Part shown: piece by piece, positions 1-11,280 of the stretch
Position numbering within the stretch: the stretch's first letter is position 1
How the letters are laid out: the number at the start of each line of letters is the position of its first letter
Assembly: GCF_918797505.1 (NCBI RefSeq)
Contig: NC_092800.1
Coordinates: 47,457,440-47,521,439 of the forward strand
DNA from: Bemisia tabaci
Taxonomy: Eukaryota > Arthropoda > Insecta > Hemiptera > Aleyrodidae
DNA length: 64,000 nucleotides
Direction: 5' to 3'
Program-made: the position numbers and the translations under genes
Notes under the pieces: model-generated
Database searches by the model: none
What the model saw: the letters and a program-made list of their open reading frames with translations, nothing else
Told to the model about the DNA's origin: nothing

Positions 1-1370
1 GAGGTCGGTTTCGGTTTGGTTCGGCTTGGTTCGGCCAGTACAATCGTACTTGGGCACCTTTACCAACGTTACGTTCCACTTCACATAGGTCGCGTATATG
101 CATTTTCTGGCTTGGACACCTGTCCTTCAACCGAACCAAAACCACACTTGGTTTGGTTTGGTTCGGATTGGTTGTGGTTGGTTGGGCCCATTTTGATTGG
201 TTGAGCTTGGTTTGGTTTTGGTTTGGTTTGGTTGAGTGTTGATTTGTTTTCCAGGCTTGGTTTGGTTTGGTTTGGTTTGAAATGGGTGAGGTTGGTTTGG
301 TTTTTGCTTTGGTTGAGGTTTGGTTGAGGTTCGTTGGAGCCGTTCATTCCAAACCAGTTTGGTTTCGGTTTGTTTCAGTTTTTGGTTTGAGTTGGTTGAG
401 GTTGGTTTGGTTTTGGTTCCGTTAAGGTTTGATTGAGGTTCGTTGGGGCCGTTCATTCCCGGTTGGACGCCTTCACCACCTTTTTGTTCCACTTCTCATA
501 GGTCGTGTATATGCATCTCTGCCTTGGACACCTGTCCCTCAACCCAACCAAAAACCACACATTTCGGTCTCGGTTGGGTTTGCTTGGTTGAGCTTCGTTA
601 AGGTTTGGTTGAGGTTGGTTGAGGTTGGGTTTGTTTGCTGAGGACTCGGTTTGGCTTGGTCGAGCTCCGTTGAGGTCGGATTTGGTTCGGTTTTGGCTAG
701 GTTCAGGGTGGTTTGATTCGGTTAAGCTTGGATTTGGTTGAGCTTGGTTGAGGTTGGTTTTTTGTTTTGTTGGGTTGGTTTTGTTTTCTTGCTGCTGGTT
801 AAGGTCCGTTTTGGTTCTGCTTCGGCTTGGTTCAGGATGGTTTTTGATCCGGGTAAGGTTAGTCTTTGGTTGAGGTTGGTTGAGGTTAGGTTTGTTTTGT
901 TGGGTTGGTATTGTTTCGTTGAGCTGGTTAAGGTCGGTTTTCGGTTCCGTTTCGGCTCGGTTGAGGTTGATGGGGATTGGTTTTGTTCGGTTGAGCTTGG
1001 TTGATGAATGGTTTATTTGTTGGTTAAGCTCGGTTGCGGGGTTGGTTTCCTTTTGGTTGGGTTTGGTTCGGACTGGTCGAGTTCGGTTGGTTTTGGTTTT
1101 CTCGGTTGAGTTCGGTGGGGGTTGGTTTAACTTGGTTGAGCATTGGTTTGGTCCGGTTAAGCTTGGTTGAGATTCGTTCGCTTAGGTTAAGTTCGATTTG
1201 CTTGAGGTTGGTATGCATTGGTTAGGGTTGCTTCTGTTTGGTTGAGTCTGGTGCAGCTTGGTTACGATTGGTTTAGCTTCGGTTGAGCTTGTTTTTTTTT
1301 GGTTGAGGATTGGTTGGGATTAGCTCTCGTTCGGTTGATCTTGGTTGAGATTGGTTAGGCCTCCCTTGCA
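1..1370. repeat. Degenerate GGTTTGGTTGAG-type satellite
   Basis: The stretch is almost wholly built from loose variants of GGTTTGGTT, GGTTGAGGTT and GGTTGAGCTTGG, so the plus strand is G/T-rich and the minus strand C/A-rich. A block of about 110 bp (cacttcacataggtcgcg, then tatatgcat and ttggacacctgtcc) at about 45-155 recurs at about 460-565, so a larger unit of about 410 bp was also duplicated. Long open frames in all phases come from the lack of stop codons in the repeat and are not read as genes. Confidence 0.8.
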
Positions 1371-2938
1371 AAATACTGTACACCCGGTTCTCGGGGAAAG
1401 AATAATAAAAAACTGTACAAAGATGAGCTCAATCCCGTTTGGATTCAGTGATTTAAGGGAGTGTCATATCAATATGACCGAATTTCTCTCAGTTTAACCC
1501 ATTTCTGAGAATTTCTTTTCAAAACCTTCCCACTTATTGCTGAAGAGAAGATCTTGGCCTTCCTTTCTTTTCCCTTCTCATTTCCTTCTTTTAGAATTAA
1601 ACATTTACCGGTGTTTGGGTGAACAAAGGAAAAAGTCGCATACTGCTGACGCGGTAACATAATACTTGACCCCTTTACTCCCCTGATTCTGGCCCGAACC
1701 GGAAACGTCGGCGTTTGAATCCCAGCCGTTTCGTACGCTGATCTCACATGAGACGCGTTTCGGCCGTCAGCATCGTCAACACAACTAAACTGTCGTACGT
1801 TGGTTGAAATTTAATGAAGATTAAGATTTTGGATTTATAATTTGTGATTCCCGCTGACTTTAACGAAATTCCTCGAACGACCCTATGAAATAGATTTCTC
1901 ATTCATAAACCGAAAAATCCGGCCCTGCTTAAAAACAAGTAATGTGACGTGAGATTTGCTATGTACATAAGAGTTTTTCCACTTGACTTCCAATGTACAG
2001 ATCCGACTTCAAAAATGCAGTTCATATGACGTTCCGTCGGGTCCCTTAGGCAAGCTGCATCGAATCGACCTTCCTGAGGATTAGTGTGTTTTTATTAGAT
2101 TACTCCTGGTGCTCAGATAATTAGGTAATCCCAAGGCTCAGACCAGGCGTTCATTTCGCTTTCCTTCCCCTTCCCTCTTCTACCTCGACTACATTGCGTT
2201 TGGTTCTAGTCCTGCTTGTTTGAATTTTTTTTAAACACTTTCGGTTGATTCCGTTACCTCTTCCACATGTATGGGAGCGCCACGGTTGTCCTGATTGCCA
2301 GCAAAATTGTCCCTGCATAATGCATGACATGCTTCGGCTCGGTGTTCCTCTTTACTATTTTCATCCTTTCACCCATTCGTTGCAGCTCGCTTCCCCTAAT
2401 TAATACTGGGATTTCATACGGGGCTCGGTGCACCTCGTACTCGATGCGCTTAAAATCCGAATAGGTTTCAGTGTGGGAAGATTATCTTCAAAAATCTTCT
2501 TCCATTTTGCAGCCGCTTCCTCTAATTTCCAAACGACAAGAAACAAAAAAACACGACATCTCCTGTTCCATAAGTAGGAACCTATACGTTTAACAAAGCG
2601 AGTACCGACTCTGACACGTGTACTGTAATTATTCTTAAATAATCCACTTACTTACTGACAATTTTCAAGATTCTGCATCCATATATTATAAGACTCCTCA
2701 AAGGGAAATATGTCGGTTGATCAACACTACACGTGTCACAAGAAAACCCCCAAGGAAATCGATCATTTCGTAAGGACAATGTTATGATTGTCATCAAATT
2801 AAATATCCCCAATTCTTCACAGAGGCTTTACACCTAATCCGCAGATTGATAAATTTTTCAGAAGAATGCGCAACTACCTAATCACGTTCACAATCACCTG
2901 TCCGGCCTCGCACCGACATGCCCTCAGCTTGTCAAGCA
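1371..2938. other. Non-coding stretch, no recognised feature
   Basis: AT-rich unique-looking DNA. A 92-codon frame on the minus strand (1469-1747) has no recognisable domain or flanking gene signals and is not accepted. Nothing else could be supported. Confidence 0.4.
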
Positions 2939-3618
2939 CACCGCACTACGGTCCGAATAGCCCGTTTAAGCGGCAATAAATCGAAAAAGTGAAGTTTGGA
3001 AAAAGTTAGATTTTAAGCGGTAGATCGATAGTACATGCAGCAGAGAAGAATCCTGTAAAACTTCACTTCGATTAAAGCACTAATAGAGATGTGACAAGCC
3101 TGGGAAGTGCGGCGTGCGGAGCACTTTATGAGTGCGATTCCAGTTAACGAGCGGCAGTGGTGTGTTTAAAGGCTTGTTTTCGTCGTTTCACCGTACCTGA
3201 AAGTGTTTGGGCACTTGATTCACAAAATATAAGATAAGTTTAAGATGTTTCATGCTGAAACTGTTCTTTTTCTTCATATCTAATGTTCTAGATTAACCCT
3301 TAGACATAGTCACTTTTTTCAATAAATTCGCAAAAGTATGACCCAAAAAATATACTTGGCACCTCTGAGCACCCCGTACTTTTACTCGGAAGTTATCGTC
3401 ATGACTCTAGACTACCTTTTAGTCTGAGTGGCAGAACCATAGTCCACCATGGCCTCAAGTTATTTCTCATGAAAAATGACGTTTTCGCGTTTCTTTGCAG
3501 TCACCACTGTTAGCTATCATATGCCATTGACCATGCATTTTATCATGTTCCATTGTCATATTCTAGCAAATCGAATGCATTAGAGCCTAAATCTGCCCAG
3601 GGAGAATAATACGAGTTG

Positions 3619-4028
3619 ATGGGGTTGATCGGGACCAATTGAAACTTGTGCTCAAGAACAGCAAAGAATCGCCTCGGGAGGCTACTTTGAGGCCCCGTAA
3701 AAGTTTTTTTTTTTGACGTTTTAAGTGTTTCAAACATATAATCTATCAGTGTAGATATATGTTAGCATAAGTTTAGCTTGGCAGACGAAAACAAGTCTAA
3801 ACGGTTGATCGGTGGGACTTGAAAGTAAGGCTCCCGAGCAATGAAATTGTCTTAGGAAGCCACTTTGAGGTCCCGTAAACGTTTTTTTTTTTTTACGTTT
3901 ACCCATGTTTCAAACAAATAATCTATCAAAATGGATATATTTAAGCTTAAGTTTAGCTTGGCAGACGAAAACAAGTTCAAACGGCTAATCGGTGGGACTT
4001 GAAAGTAGGCCTCTGGAGCCATGAAACG
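3619..4028. repeat. Tandem repeat, about 181-bp unit, 2.3 copies
   Basis: The segment from 'ggttgatcggtgggacttg' through 'ccactttgaggtcccgtaaa', a T-run and 'gtttagcttggcagacgaaa' appears at about 3619, 3801 and (partly) 3981. It lies inside the Transib-like element. Confidence 0.8.
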
Positions 4029-4155
4029 TAGAAGTATTATCCTGAGCTGTCTTTTTCGACTTCCCTTGATAGTAGTGTTTGACGAGGCTCTACTTTTAGC
4101 TTCTTATAGTCCATCCAATGTAAAATTAATTTTTAAACTTATAAAAAAAAAAAAA

Positions 4156-4235
4156 AAATAAATCTACCGAGCATCGAACCCGGGATATCAAGAAGACCAG
4201 TGAGACGCGATGTCAACTGCTCCACCGCGTCAACT
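4156..4235 (-). repeat. tRNA-derived (SINE-type) sequence
   Basis: On the minus strand the sequence contains a box A-like motif (GGTGGAGCAGTTG) and a box B-like motif (GGGTTCGATGC) at tRNA spacing. A T-run (pol III terminator-like) follows at 4142-4157. The acceptor stem is not convincing, so this is a tRNA-derived repeat rather than a working tRNA. It sits inside the Transib-like element. Confidence 0.5.
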
Positions 4236-4446
4236 TGAATTTCACGCCTCAATTTAAGGTTTCTGAACAAAATATTACCACACTTATATAAAGTATAAAA
4301 ATGTTAAAAATGGAATTTTCTTGAAGAATATTAGCATTTTTGCACTCAGCGACCCTAAAAACCCCTGAAAACTCATGTTGCGATGTTTAAACATACATAT
4401 CCGATTTCATGCCGCTTAAACCGGCTATTCGGACCATAGTGCACCG

Positions 4447-5280
4447 TTTCGATAGCATGCAAGTAGACACCCTCTTCTCATTCCTCACACTTTTCATCTA
4501 CCTTCCAATCGGAAATAAACAAAATTACAGAATACACTCCTGTTCGACGTGTACAAGCTTAACGAGGAGACCTCATAAATGCCACCGTACACAATTAATG
4601 TTAAATACTCCATGTCCTGACACTTCCAACCGTTCCTCATTCAGTCCATCGACGACTCAACGGAGGTGTTCAGCCAACACCATATCAAGTGTCTCCTGCG
4701 GATAGGTGACTATTGGAATGCATCACTGCATCCACCATTCCGCCTTCCCCTTCCAGTTGATGGGTACGCCTCGCGGCTGCAATAAAGCCCATTTGGTTGG
4801 ATCCTAGTCAACCTTCAGCGTACGGATTACGGCCCATTCAATTTCGGTACCTGCATCGACTTCCTTATGCGCCGTAGATCGCCAAGTTCTGCCATTCTTT
4901 ACGTTCACCTGTTGAAGGCAAAGTACTGCTGCCACTTCGATAATACAATAATTGTCTTTCTAACGAAGTTGTCTTATGTGTTCACAGAAGCTGCATAGAT
5001 GCCGAGCTCCATAGCTGATCCCGCAATCATGATATGTGCATTCAAATCGTCAACGTTTAATTTTAAACTTGTCTACCTCCGGTGATGCTCAATTTCCTTC
5101 ATCTAACGATTCTGTCACATTCTGTCACACCACCCACCAGGAGTGAGCCACCATTGCCTTTACAGTAATAGGCATCCCATCGTGTTGTAAAAAGAAAATG
5201 AAATCTTTTCAATTAAAACCTGCTCCTTACTATCTTCCTCGTGTCTCGTCTTCGACCACTCGGCTTTCCTTTCCCCCCAC
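4447..5280. other. Non-coding stretch, no recognised feature
   Basis: No coding or structured feature is convincing here. A 98-codon frame (4409-4705) starts inside the Transib end and has no domain. Confidence 0.4.
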
Positions 5281-5284
5281 CCAA

Positions 5285-5830
5285 GGAGCGGAGATTGCAA
5301 CAACTTTCAACAAAAGCGTTTGATTCTTGCAAATAATACCGATTTGCATTTTTTGAATGTAAAAGTTCCGAAAAGTTGACAGAATTTTCGTATTACTTCC
5401 AAGAAATTTTCATCTTCCGGTCAACTTTTCGTCGACGAGCGGCTAAGTGCCGCTTCTCGGCGATCCGATCGGAAGACAAAGTTACCACCTGCCGTGATTG
5501 CAAAATTGCCGCACCCCAATCGTTACAAATCTAAAGACAGGCAACCAGCAATACTTCGAAGCTGAGACATGTTTCCACTTACATGCAACTAGTTCGGACA
5601 ACCGCAGCTCCTTCGGGCGAGGGACTACGCAATCTGCACATCAATCTACCCAAGTAGCACAGGTTGCAACAACTTGCAACGAAAGCGTTCGATTCTTACA
5701 ACTCATAGATTGATGTGCAGAGCGCCTACCCTCGCTCTCGAAGGAGGTAGCATCGGCGGAAGTAGTTGCAAATAAAGCGAAACATGGTTCAACTTCAAAG
5801 TATTGCTGGTTGCCTATCTTCAGATGGTAA
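5285..5830. repeat. Fold-back repeat plus direct copy of its core
   Basis: The segments 5525-5660 and 5700-5828 are imperfect inverted copies; for example, aggcaaccagcaatacttcg pairs with cagtattgctggttgcct-type sequence around a centre near 5680. A core block (ttgcaacaacttgcaacg, then agcgttcgattctt) at about 5657-5700 is also present in direct orientation at about 5294-5335. Confidence 0.65.
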
Positions 5831-5965
5831 ACAACTTTGGTTCAGCAATTGACCAATCTCTGCTGATCCGACAACCCCGATCGACTATTCCTTCCGATCA
5901 GATGACCGAAAATTTGCCGTCACATCCTGCCTTAACGAATTTCTCAATTTCCGCTTATTGCCAGA

Positions 5966-6375
5966 TTCATTTCACTTGATAGATAAAATGTAATTGTCGA
6001 TTGAAAAACGTTCCTATTCAAATGGAAAATATCCGTTTCTGTTTGGACATTCTACGACTTCAAATGACAAGAAGGACTTCCCATTCGGTCATTTCTTCTT
6101 TTCATACAACACAAGAAAAGTCAGGCACATGTATGCCAGGATTTCTTCTCTAAAGGGATATCGGCTCCGGGAGGCATATACGGGTAAAACATCGAAAGGG
6201 TTAATCTCCGATTACTTGAAGATTATTGCCACTTGATCGATAAAATCTACTTGTCCATCGAAAAACTTTCTCCTATTTAAGTGAGAAAAATATATATTTT
6301 CGTTTGAACATTTGATTCAGTCAAAAAAAAAAAACAAAAAATTTCCACTCAACGATTTCTTCTTCGCATATGACA
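5966..6375. repeat. Direct duplication of about 145 bp
   Basis: The blocks 5966-6112 and 6226-6375 align along their length: 'cacttgat.gataaaat', then 'ttgtc.attgaaaaac', 'catttcttctt' and 'atgacaag' in the same order. They are two diverged direct copies about 260 bp apart. The 80-codon frame in the first copy is not accepted as a gene. Confidence 0.6.
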
Positions 6376-6548
6376 AGAAGTAAAATCAGGACTATTAATG
6401 TCGCGGCCCCAGCCAGAGAGAGAACTCGGAGGACCAGGCCTATCCACCGAAGGGATTGTGGGCCTTCTCAGAGTCGCGATGACGTCGCGAGACAGTCACA
6501 TGCGGGTTTCATCAGCGAGCGCCAGGGAGAAAAGAGAGAGAGGAAAAA

Positions 6549-7015
6549 CCTAGTATCCACGTCTGGCATACTCAAACGTGCAAGAGAGAGAAGAGAGTAT
6601 CCACATCTGATGCCATACTCAGAGAGAGAAAGAGACGGAGCAAAAAGGGAGCATCCACATTTGGCGTACTCAAAAAGAGATAGAACGAAAAGGGAGCATC
6701 CACATTTGGTGTGCTCAATAAGAGAGAGAAAGAAAAAGAGAGCATCAACATTTGGCGTGCTCAAAAAGAGAGAGAAAGAAAAAGGAGGATCCAAATTTGA
6801 CGTGCTCAAAAAGAGAGAGAAAGAAAAGGGAGCATCCACTAGTGGCGTGCTCAAAAAGAGAGAGAAAGAAAAGGGAGCATCCACGTTTGGCGTGCTTTAG
6901 AGTGAGAGAGAGCAAGAGGAAAGCATCCACATTTGGCGTGCTTTAAAGGGGGGAGAGAGAGCAAGAGGAGAGCATCCACATTTGGCGTGCTTTAGAGGGG
7001 GAGAGAGAGCGGTGG
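6549..7015. repeat. Minisatellite, 45-49-bp unit, about 10 copies
   Basis: The unit is agcatccacatttggcgtgc followed by tcaaaaagagagagaaagaa and a few more purines. Unit starts are at about 6649, 6695, 6741, 6786, 6831, 6876, 6922 and 6971. The unit is close to a multiple of three and poor in stops, so plus-strand frames (6370-6900 and 6752-6946) and minus-strand frames all stay open. The protein view is a 15-residue K/R/E-rich repeat. With several phases open at once there is no reason to call a gene. Confidence 0.85.
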
Positions 7016-7074
7016 AGAGCGAGAGAGAGTGCGTAGCAAAAACTGCAGAGAGACAGTAAGCGAATTTTCGCCAT

Positions 7075-7104
7075 CGAATATCATTCACCGTTGAATGATA
7101 TTCG
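7075..7104. repeat. Perfect 13-bp hairpin
   Basis: cgaatatcattca is followed by four bases and then its exact complement tgaatgatattcg. Function unknown. Confidence 0.7.
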
Positions 7105-8130
7105 ACGATTGTGCATTTCATTTCAATTATATTCGACTTCTTCGTTGGTCTCACCAGAGACCGTTGAAATCCATCAATTTGAAATTTCGAATTCACCTAG
7201 ACATCGGATCACTGGCGCACTGAGTTCGCCCTTGAAATTTCAAAAGACCTCATAAATTTCAATTTTTTTGAAAAATTGATTTATTTGCCCGATAATTCCT
7301 TTTTTTCACTCATGCTCCTAAATTTAATAATAATACATTTTCTTGTTGTTCCTCATGCCTGTTTATTTCTTGCTTTCCGATTAGCTAGTCTTGTTACTCT
7401 CCTATAAATAATATGGCATCGTAAAACAATTGTGTCCCTCGAAAAATAGTCATGATTGTGCTATTCATTTCAGTAGGTAAAATTCTTCTCTAAGATTAGA
7501 ATAAATAGTATGTACCTAAGTACCTTTCTTTTCTATTGCTCTAAACTTTATTTGCATTTAAATGATAAATTTCAAGAATTATAGATGAAGAGCCCAGTAC
7601 TCAGTGCATTGTATGTAACGTTGGTTGGAGTACATATTTCTGCTGTTTTTTATTTTTTTGGTTTTTTCTACCGTTTTTTTATTTTTTTTATTTTTTTTTA
7701 TTTTTTTTTTTACTGAAAATCATTTTCTTCGCAGTGAATACATGAAGTTTAGAGCCAAAAGAATACGAACAACGAAAAGTAAAGGTAGGAATTTTATGAT
7801 CATTTTGTCTCAGTTGCCCGGCAAAAATCTACAGTACCAAAAATCTATGGCGCGAATGCGGACAAAACAAACAACGACGGTTGAATCATTTCGATTTTAG
7901 CCGCCATTTTGTTGCGTGACGGCAAGAGGGCACGAGATACGACTCCCTAATACTCCCCATGCATATTCGTCTTGTTGTGGCAAGCAGTTGGGCAGAAAAA
8001 ATTACTAGAATCAAAAAATTACTGAAAATCAAGCTTAGATTTTAATTTTTCACGGTCTCAATGAAATTTCATGAAATTTCAAGTGAAATTTCAAGTGAAA
8101 TTTCAAAAGCTCAATTTTTCATGAAGTTTT
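7105..8130. other. AT-rich non-coding stretch
   Basis: Contains T-runs (7640-7710) and a short tandem repeat of 'aatttcaagtga' type at about 8060-8110. No gene is supported. Confidence 0.4.
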
Positions 8131-8139
8131 CCATCTCAG

Positions 8140-8400
8140 CGGCGCAGCGTCACAGTATTCATACCCGTCGCGTGAGATAGCGCTTTGCCGTGAGCTCGGC
8201 TGCGATTGGTCGACGCGCGCGCTGTGTGAGAAATTGGCGGGAGTACCGCTATGCGAGTTTGAACTTGGTGGGAGCTCCGTTCTGCGAGTTTGAACTTGGC
8301 GGGCGCTGAGAGACTAAGTTTTTTGAGCGTTTTGAATTTCGCGCCCGCGCGCGGCTCGTTATTGGTGCGCTGCCTCGCGTTCATTCTGAGGCTGGGGCCA
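8140..8400. promoter_or_regulatory. GC-rich histone-type promoter motifs
   Basis: This GC-rich block has CCAAT boxes in inverse orientation (cgattggtcg, tattggtgcg) and three copies of ttggcggg or ttggtggg. One of these, gaaattggcggga, matches the promoter of the H3 copy at 16.6 kb read on the minus strand. Twice the text tgcgagtttgaacttgg is repeated. TTGGCGGG resembles E2F-type sites. No coding sequence follows on either side. Confidence 0.4.
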
Positions 8401-8665
8401 ATGGAATTCAGCGGAACTTATTGCTCCCGGGATCATCACTGTGATTGGCTTTCTAATGATTATTAATCTTGTTCGTCACTGTGATTGGATTTCTAATGAT
8501 TATTATTTTGTAGGTGAAACCGAACAAGACCCAAAAAATATAAATTTTGCAAAACCAAACTTGAAAAATCGATTGTTGTACCATTTTAATCATCTACCTA
8601 AAGTTATCGTAACAGAAAAGAATATTTGTAAATAGAAATAAACTTGAGGGTGCTCGAAACTTGAT

Positions 8666-8681
8666 GGCCGTAACAAGGGCC
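8666..8681 (-). promoter_or_regulatory. Degenerate histone 3' stem-loop
   Basis: Read on the minus strand: AAAACGGCCCTTGTTACGGC followed by CATCA. This is the histone 3' processing hairpin with one mismatch in the six-pair stem. The bases upstream (ctccatctcttcaccctcta) resemble the 3' leader of the unit at 17.3 kb. There is no histone coding sequence upstream. Confidence 0.6.
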
Positions 8682-8749
8682 GTTTTAGAGGGTGAAGAGA
8701 TGGAGCAGGTCTGAGCGGTGCTAGAACAAGCGGGACCGCTAGAGCGAGC

Positions 8750-8905
8750 TCATCTCACCTGTGATTCCGCGCCCGTACGTCACACGGGACGGGACTCACG
8801 TCACCACGCAGCACGCAGCGGACATCATGCAGCCGGCCGGCTTCCCCTTTCCAACGGCTCTTCTTAGAGCCACCACATCTCGAGCACCTCTCATGGCTTA
8901 TTAGT
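8750..8905 (+). pseudogene. Histone 3' region without coding sequence
   Basis: From gcgcccgtacgtcacacggg to ctctcatggctta the plus strand matches the minus strand of 22.60-22.72 kb. It ends in an intact stem-loop (8856-8871), but no histone codons precede it. It is a member of the 'empty histone unit' family. It lies back-to-back with the minus-strand stem-loop at 8666, so two histone 3' ends meet with no gene bodies between them. Confidence 0.6.
8856..8871 (+). promoter_or_regulatory. Histone 3' stem-loop, intact
   Basis: GGCTCT-TCTT-AGAGCC in the context CAAC(stem-loop)ACCACA. This is a six-pair stem, four-base loop structure of the SLBP-bound histone mRNA type. Confidence 0.85.
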
Positions 8906-9015
8906 CCATAATTTGTTTTACCCGTTAACAGGGTAAGTCATATTATCCATTTAAATATGTGCTAATTTCCTTTCATCATGAACCCCCCCCCCCCCTTTAG
9001 GTCATGCATGTTGTA

Positions 9016-10437
9016 CAGGGTGTTTCAGACCACCCGTACCAGGCCTTTTTCTCGGTTGATTTCAGTCGCACGATGTCAGAGACCGCGGGGTTGAATAGGA
9101 AATTGACCCCAAGGATTCCGAATTTTGTGGTCCCGATACCCCGTCACCTCCGCATGGGGAGTAAAAGGGAGCTCACGATGCTAAAAGTCACGGTTCTCGA
9201 CCGAATTGCGGATCGATCGCATCAGAATTCAAAAGCACGGAAAATTTCACGTGCAATTAACCCCTAAAAATCCAAAATCGGACCATCCAAGGCCCAAAAA
9301 TGATCCCCTAAAGAGGGGGACAGTACCCCCCTCCATAACTTCTCTTCCGTCTCAAAATTGACGTTAAATCTCCAGAAAAAGACGGTGTCCCAGGTAATCG
9401 ACCTCGAGAAATCGAAATTTCATGGTCCCAAAGCTCCTCTAGCCCCCCTCGGAAAGTAAACGGGGGCCCCAATTTTAAAAATCTGGGCTCCTTTCCGATT
9501 CGCAAATGTGTTGCATCCAAATTGAGGAGCAGAACTTACTTACATCTTAAGTGACTCCTAAGAGTTCTAATAGACGCCCCTGAACGGCAGAAAGTAATCC
9601 TCTGAGGAAGGGGGCCTCGCCCCTGTCAAAAATTTCTCAGGATTCCTCTTCGGTCGCAAAATTGACGTCGATTCTCCAGAAAATGACCGTCTGCCATGTA
9701 ATCCATCCCGAGGAGCTCAGGGAACATGAAATTGAGAGTCCTCGGGGTCGATTACATGGGATACTGTCTTTTTCTGGTGAATCGAAGTCAATTTTGCGAC
9801 CAAAGAGGAATGCTGAGAAATGTTTGGCGGAGGCGAGGCCCCCTTCCTCAGGGGATTACTTTCCGTCGTTCAGGGGTGTCAATTAGAACTCCTAGGAGTC
9901 ACTTAAGATGTAAATGTCTTCTGCCCCTCAATTTGGATGCAATCAATTTGCGATTCGGAAAGGAGCCCCGATTTTTAAAATTGGGACCCCCCGTTTACTC
10001 CCCAAGGGGCGCTGGAGGAGCTTCGGCACCACGAAATTTGGATTTCTCGAGGTCGATTACCTGGGAAACGGTCTTTTTCTGGAGGATTTACGTCAATTTT
10101 CAGACCAAAGAGAAATTATGGAGGGGGGTACTGTCCCCCTCTTCAGGGGATCATTTTTGGGCCTTGGATGGTCCGATTTTGAATTTTTAGGGGTCAATTC
10201 CACGTGAAATTTTCCGTGCTTTTCAATTCTGATACGATCGATCCACAATTCGGTCGGGAACCGTGACTTTCAGCATCGTGACCCCCCTTTACCTCCCAAG
10301 GGGGGTGGGGGGGGTTTCGGGACCACAAAATTCGGATTCCTCGGGGTCAATTCCCTATTCAGCCCCGCGGTCTCCGACTTCGTACGACCTAAAACAACCG
10401 AGAAAAAGGCCTGGTTCGGTTCGTCTGAAACACCCTG
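9016..10437. mobile_element. 1,422-bp near-complete palindrome (fold-back element)
   Basis: The ends are CAGGGTGTTTCAGACC and its complement. The arms pair almost to the centre (about 9725), each about 700 bp. The flanks are gttgTA on the left and TAtagtt on the right. The inverted copy of this flank at about 12030 reads gttgTAtactt with no insert, so it is an empty site that fixes the target duplication as TA. Frames inside (for example 9726-10190) are shadows of the palindrome. No transposase is seen. Confidence 0.8.
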
Positions 10438-10589
10438 TATAGTTAATAAATTTCAACGGTCGCGCTTGAAGATAATGTTATTATTTTAGGCTTTCTTATT
10501 CAAATTAAATTTGTCAACAAATCCTCTTTTTTCAAAGTAACTAAAAGGAAATGAATTAATACAGAATATAGAAAGAGGGAGTTTACATT

Positions 10590-11280
10590 CATCCTCTGCT
10601 TCCTCTTCGATCAGTGTTTCAGCTTGATTCCTGCATCCCAAGCCGGAAGAATGTAGACCAAAGCCACTGCATGGTACACCAGCTCTCTTACAATAGCAGT
10701 GGGCACTACAGCCTTTCGAACATGTACATGAGATGATTTGTAAAAGTTCTTGGGGGGGAGGGGGAGGGGTCACGCGGGTTGAGCATAGGCACAAGGAGAA
10801 GCCTGAGTTCCGAAGATTTCCACCCCCATTCCTTGGGATTCCGATTTCTTCCTCTCAAGAGTTGAACTTGATAATATACACGTAAGAAGTTTTGTTTGCA
10901 CGCATCTGAAGTTGGAGGCAACGTTTTCAGTTTCACCTCAGATTTTGCCTTGCCAAAGCACGATTAAAACATTGAAATCTGCTGATATTTGCATTTGTTC
11001 AAAGCAGTAGGTAACTGATTTTTCACCACCATACAGCAAAAGAACGAGTTGCTCACCCCCTTAACAAAGCTCATCTTGAGTGCAGTCGGTTTCATCAAAA
11101 TTCTCAGCAATATACAAGAGTCTTCGCCACATTTCTCTAACAGTTTAATAAATTTGCCTTTCCCCTTGCCACGAAATGCTGAAGTAGGTAGTATGACATC
11201 CACTGACGACATAGATAAACAGAATGCTCTTCTTCAAATTTACGTTCGATGTTCGCAATCGATTTGAGGTAAAAATTTTG
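10590..11280 (-). pseudogene. Decayed C-terminal part of a Cys-rich mobile-element protein
   Basis: Minus-strand frames in order along the strand: 11212-10964 (GKGKGKFIKLL, then KPTALK), 10936-10706 (LPPTSDACKQNFLRVYYQ, then NPKEWGWK) and 10794-10486 (CTCSKGCSAHCYCKRAGVPC, then GLGCRNQ). The order lysine-rich segment, LPPT...ALR-type helix, EWGW, then a Cys-rich C-terminus is, from memory, a recurrent arrangement in uncharacterised proteins carried by arthropod repeats; no function is known to me. Here it is broken by frame changes and stops and lacks the N-terminal part. Its last codons run into the inverted-repeat arm of the host element. Confidence 0.45.

Larger units (their letters stand above)
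2944..4441. mobile_element. Non-autonomous Transib-like DNA transposon (1,498 bp)
   Basis: Seen: the ends are inverted repeats of about 40 bp, CACTACGGTCCGAATAG on the left and the complement of CACTATGGTCCGAATAG on the right. They are flanked by a perfect 5-bp direct repeat, CACCG (2939-2943 and 4442-4446). Known: Transib elements, the relatives of the RAG1 recombinase, make 5-bp GC-rich target duplications and have ends beginning CACWATG, resembling recombination signal heptamers. Seen: after the first seven bases and a 23-bp spacer comes an A/T-rich stretch (caataaatc on the left). No transposase frame is visible, so the copy is non-autonomous. Its interior holds a tandem repeat of about 181 bp and a tRNA-like sequence. 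Inference: it was mobilised by a Transib transposase elsewhere in the genome. Confidence 0.75.

Noticed and set aside
81..492. Long minus-strand frames rich in Asn, Gln, Thr and Lys in the first kilobase
   Set aside because: They arise from the stop-free satellite repeat in several phases at once; no domain.
1469..1747. 92-codon minus-strand frame
   Set aside because: No recognised family, no conserved context.
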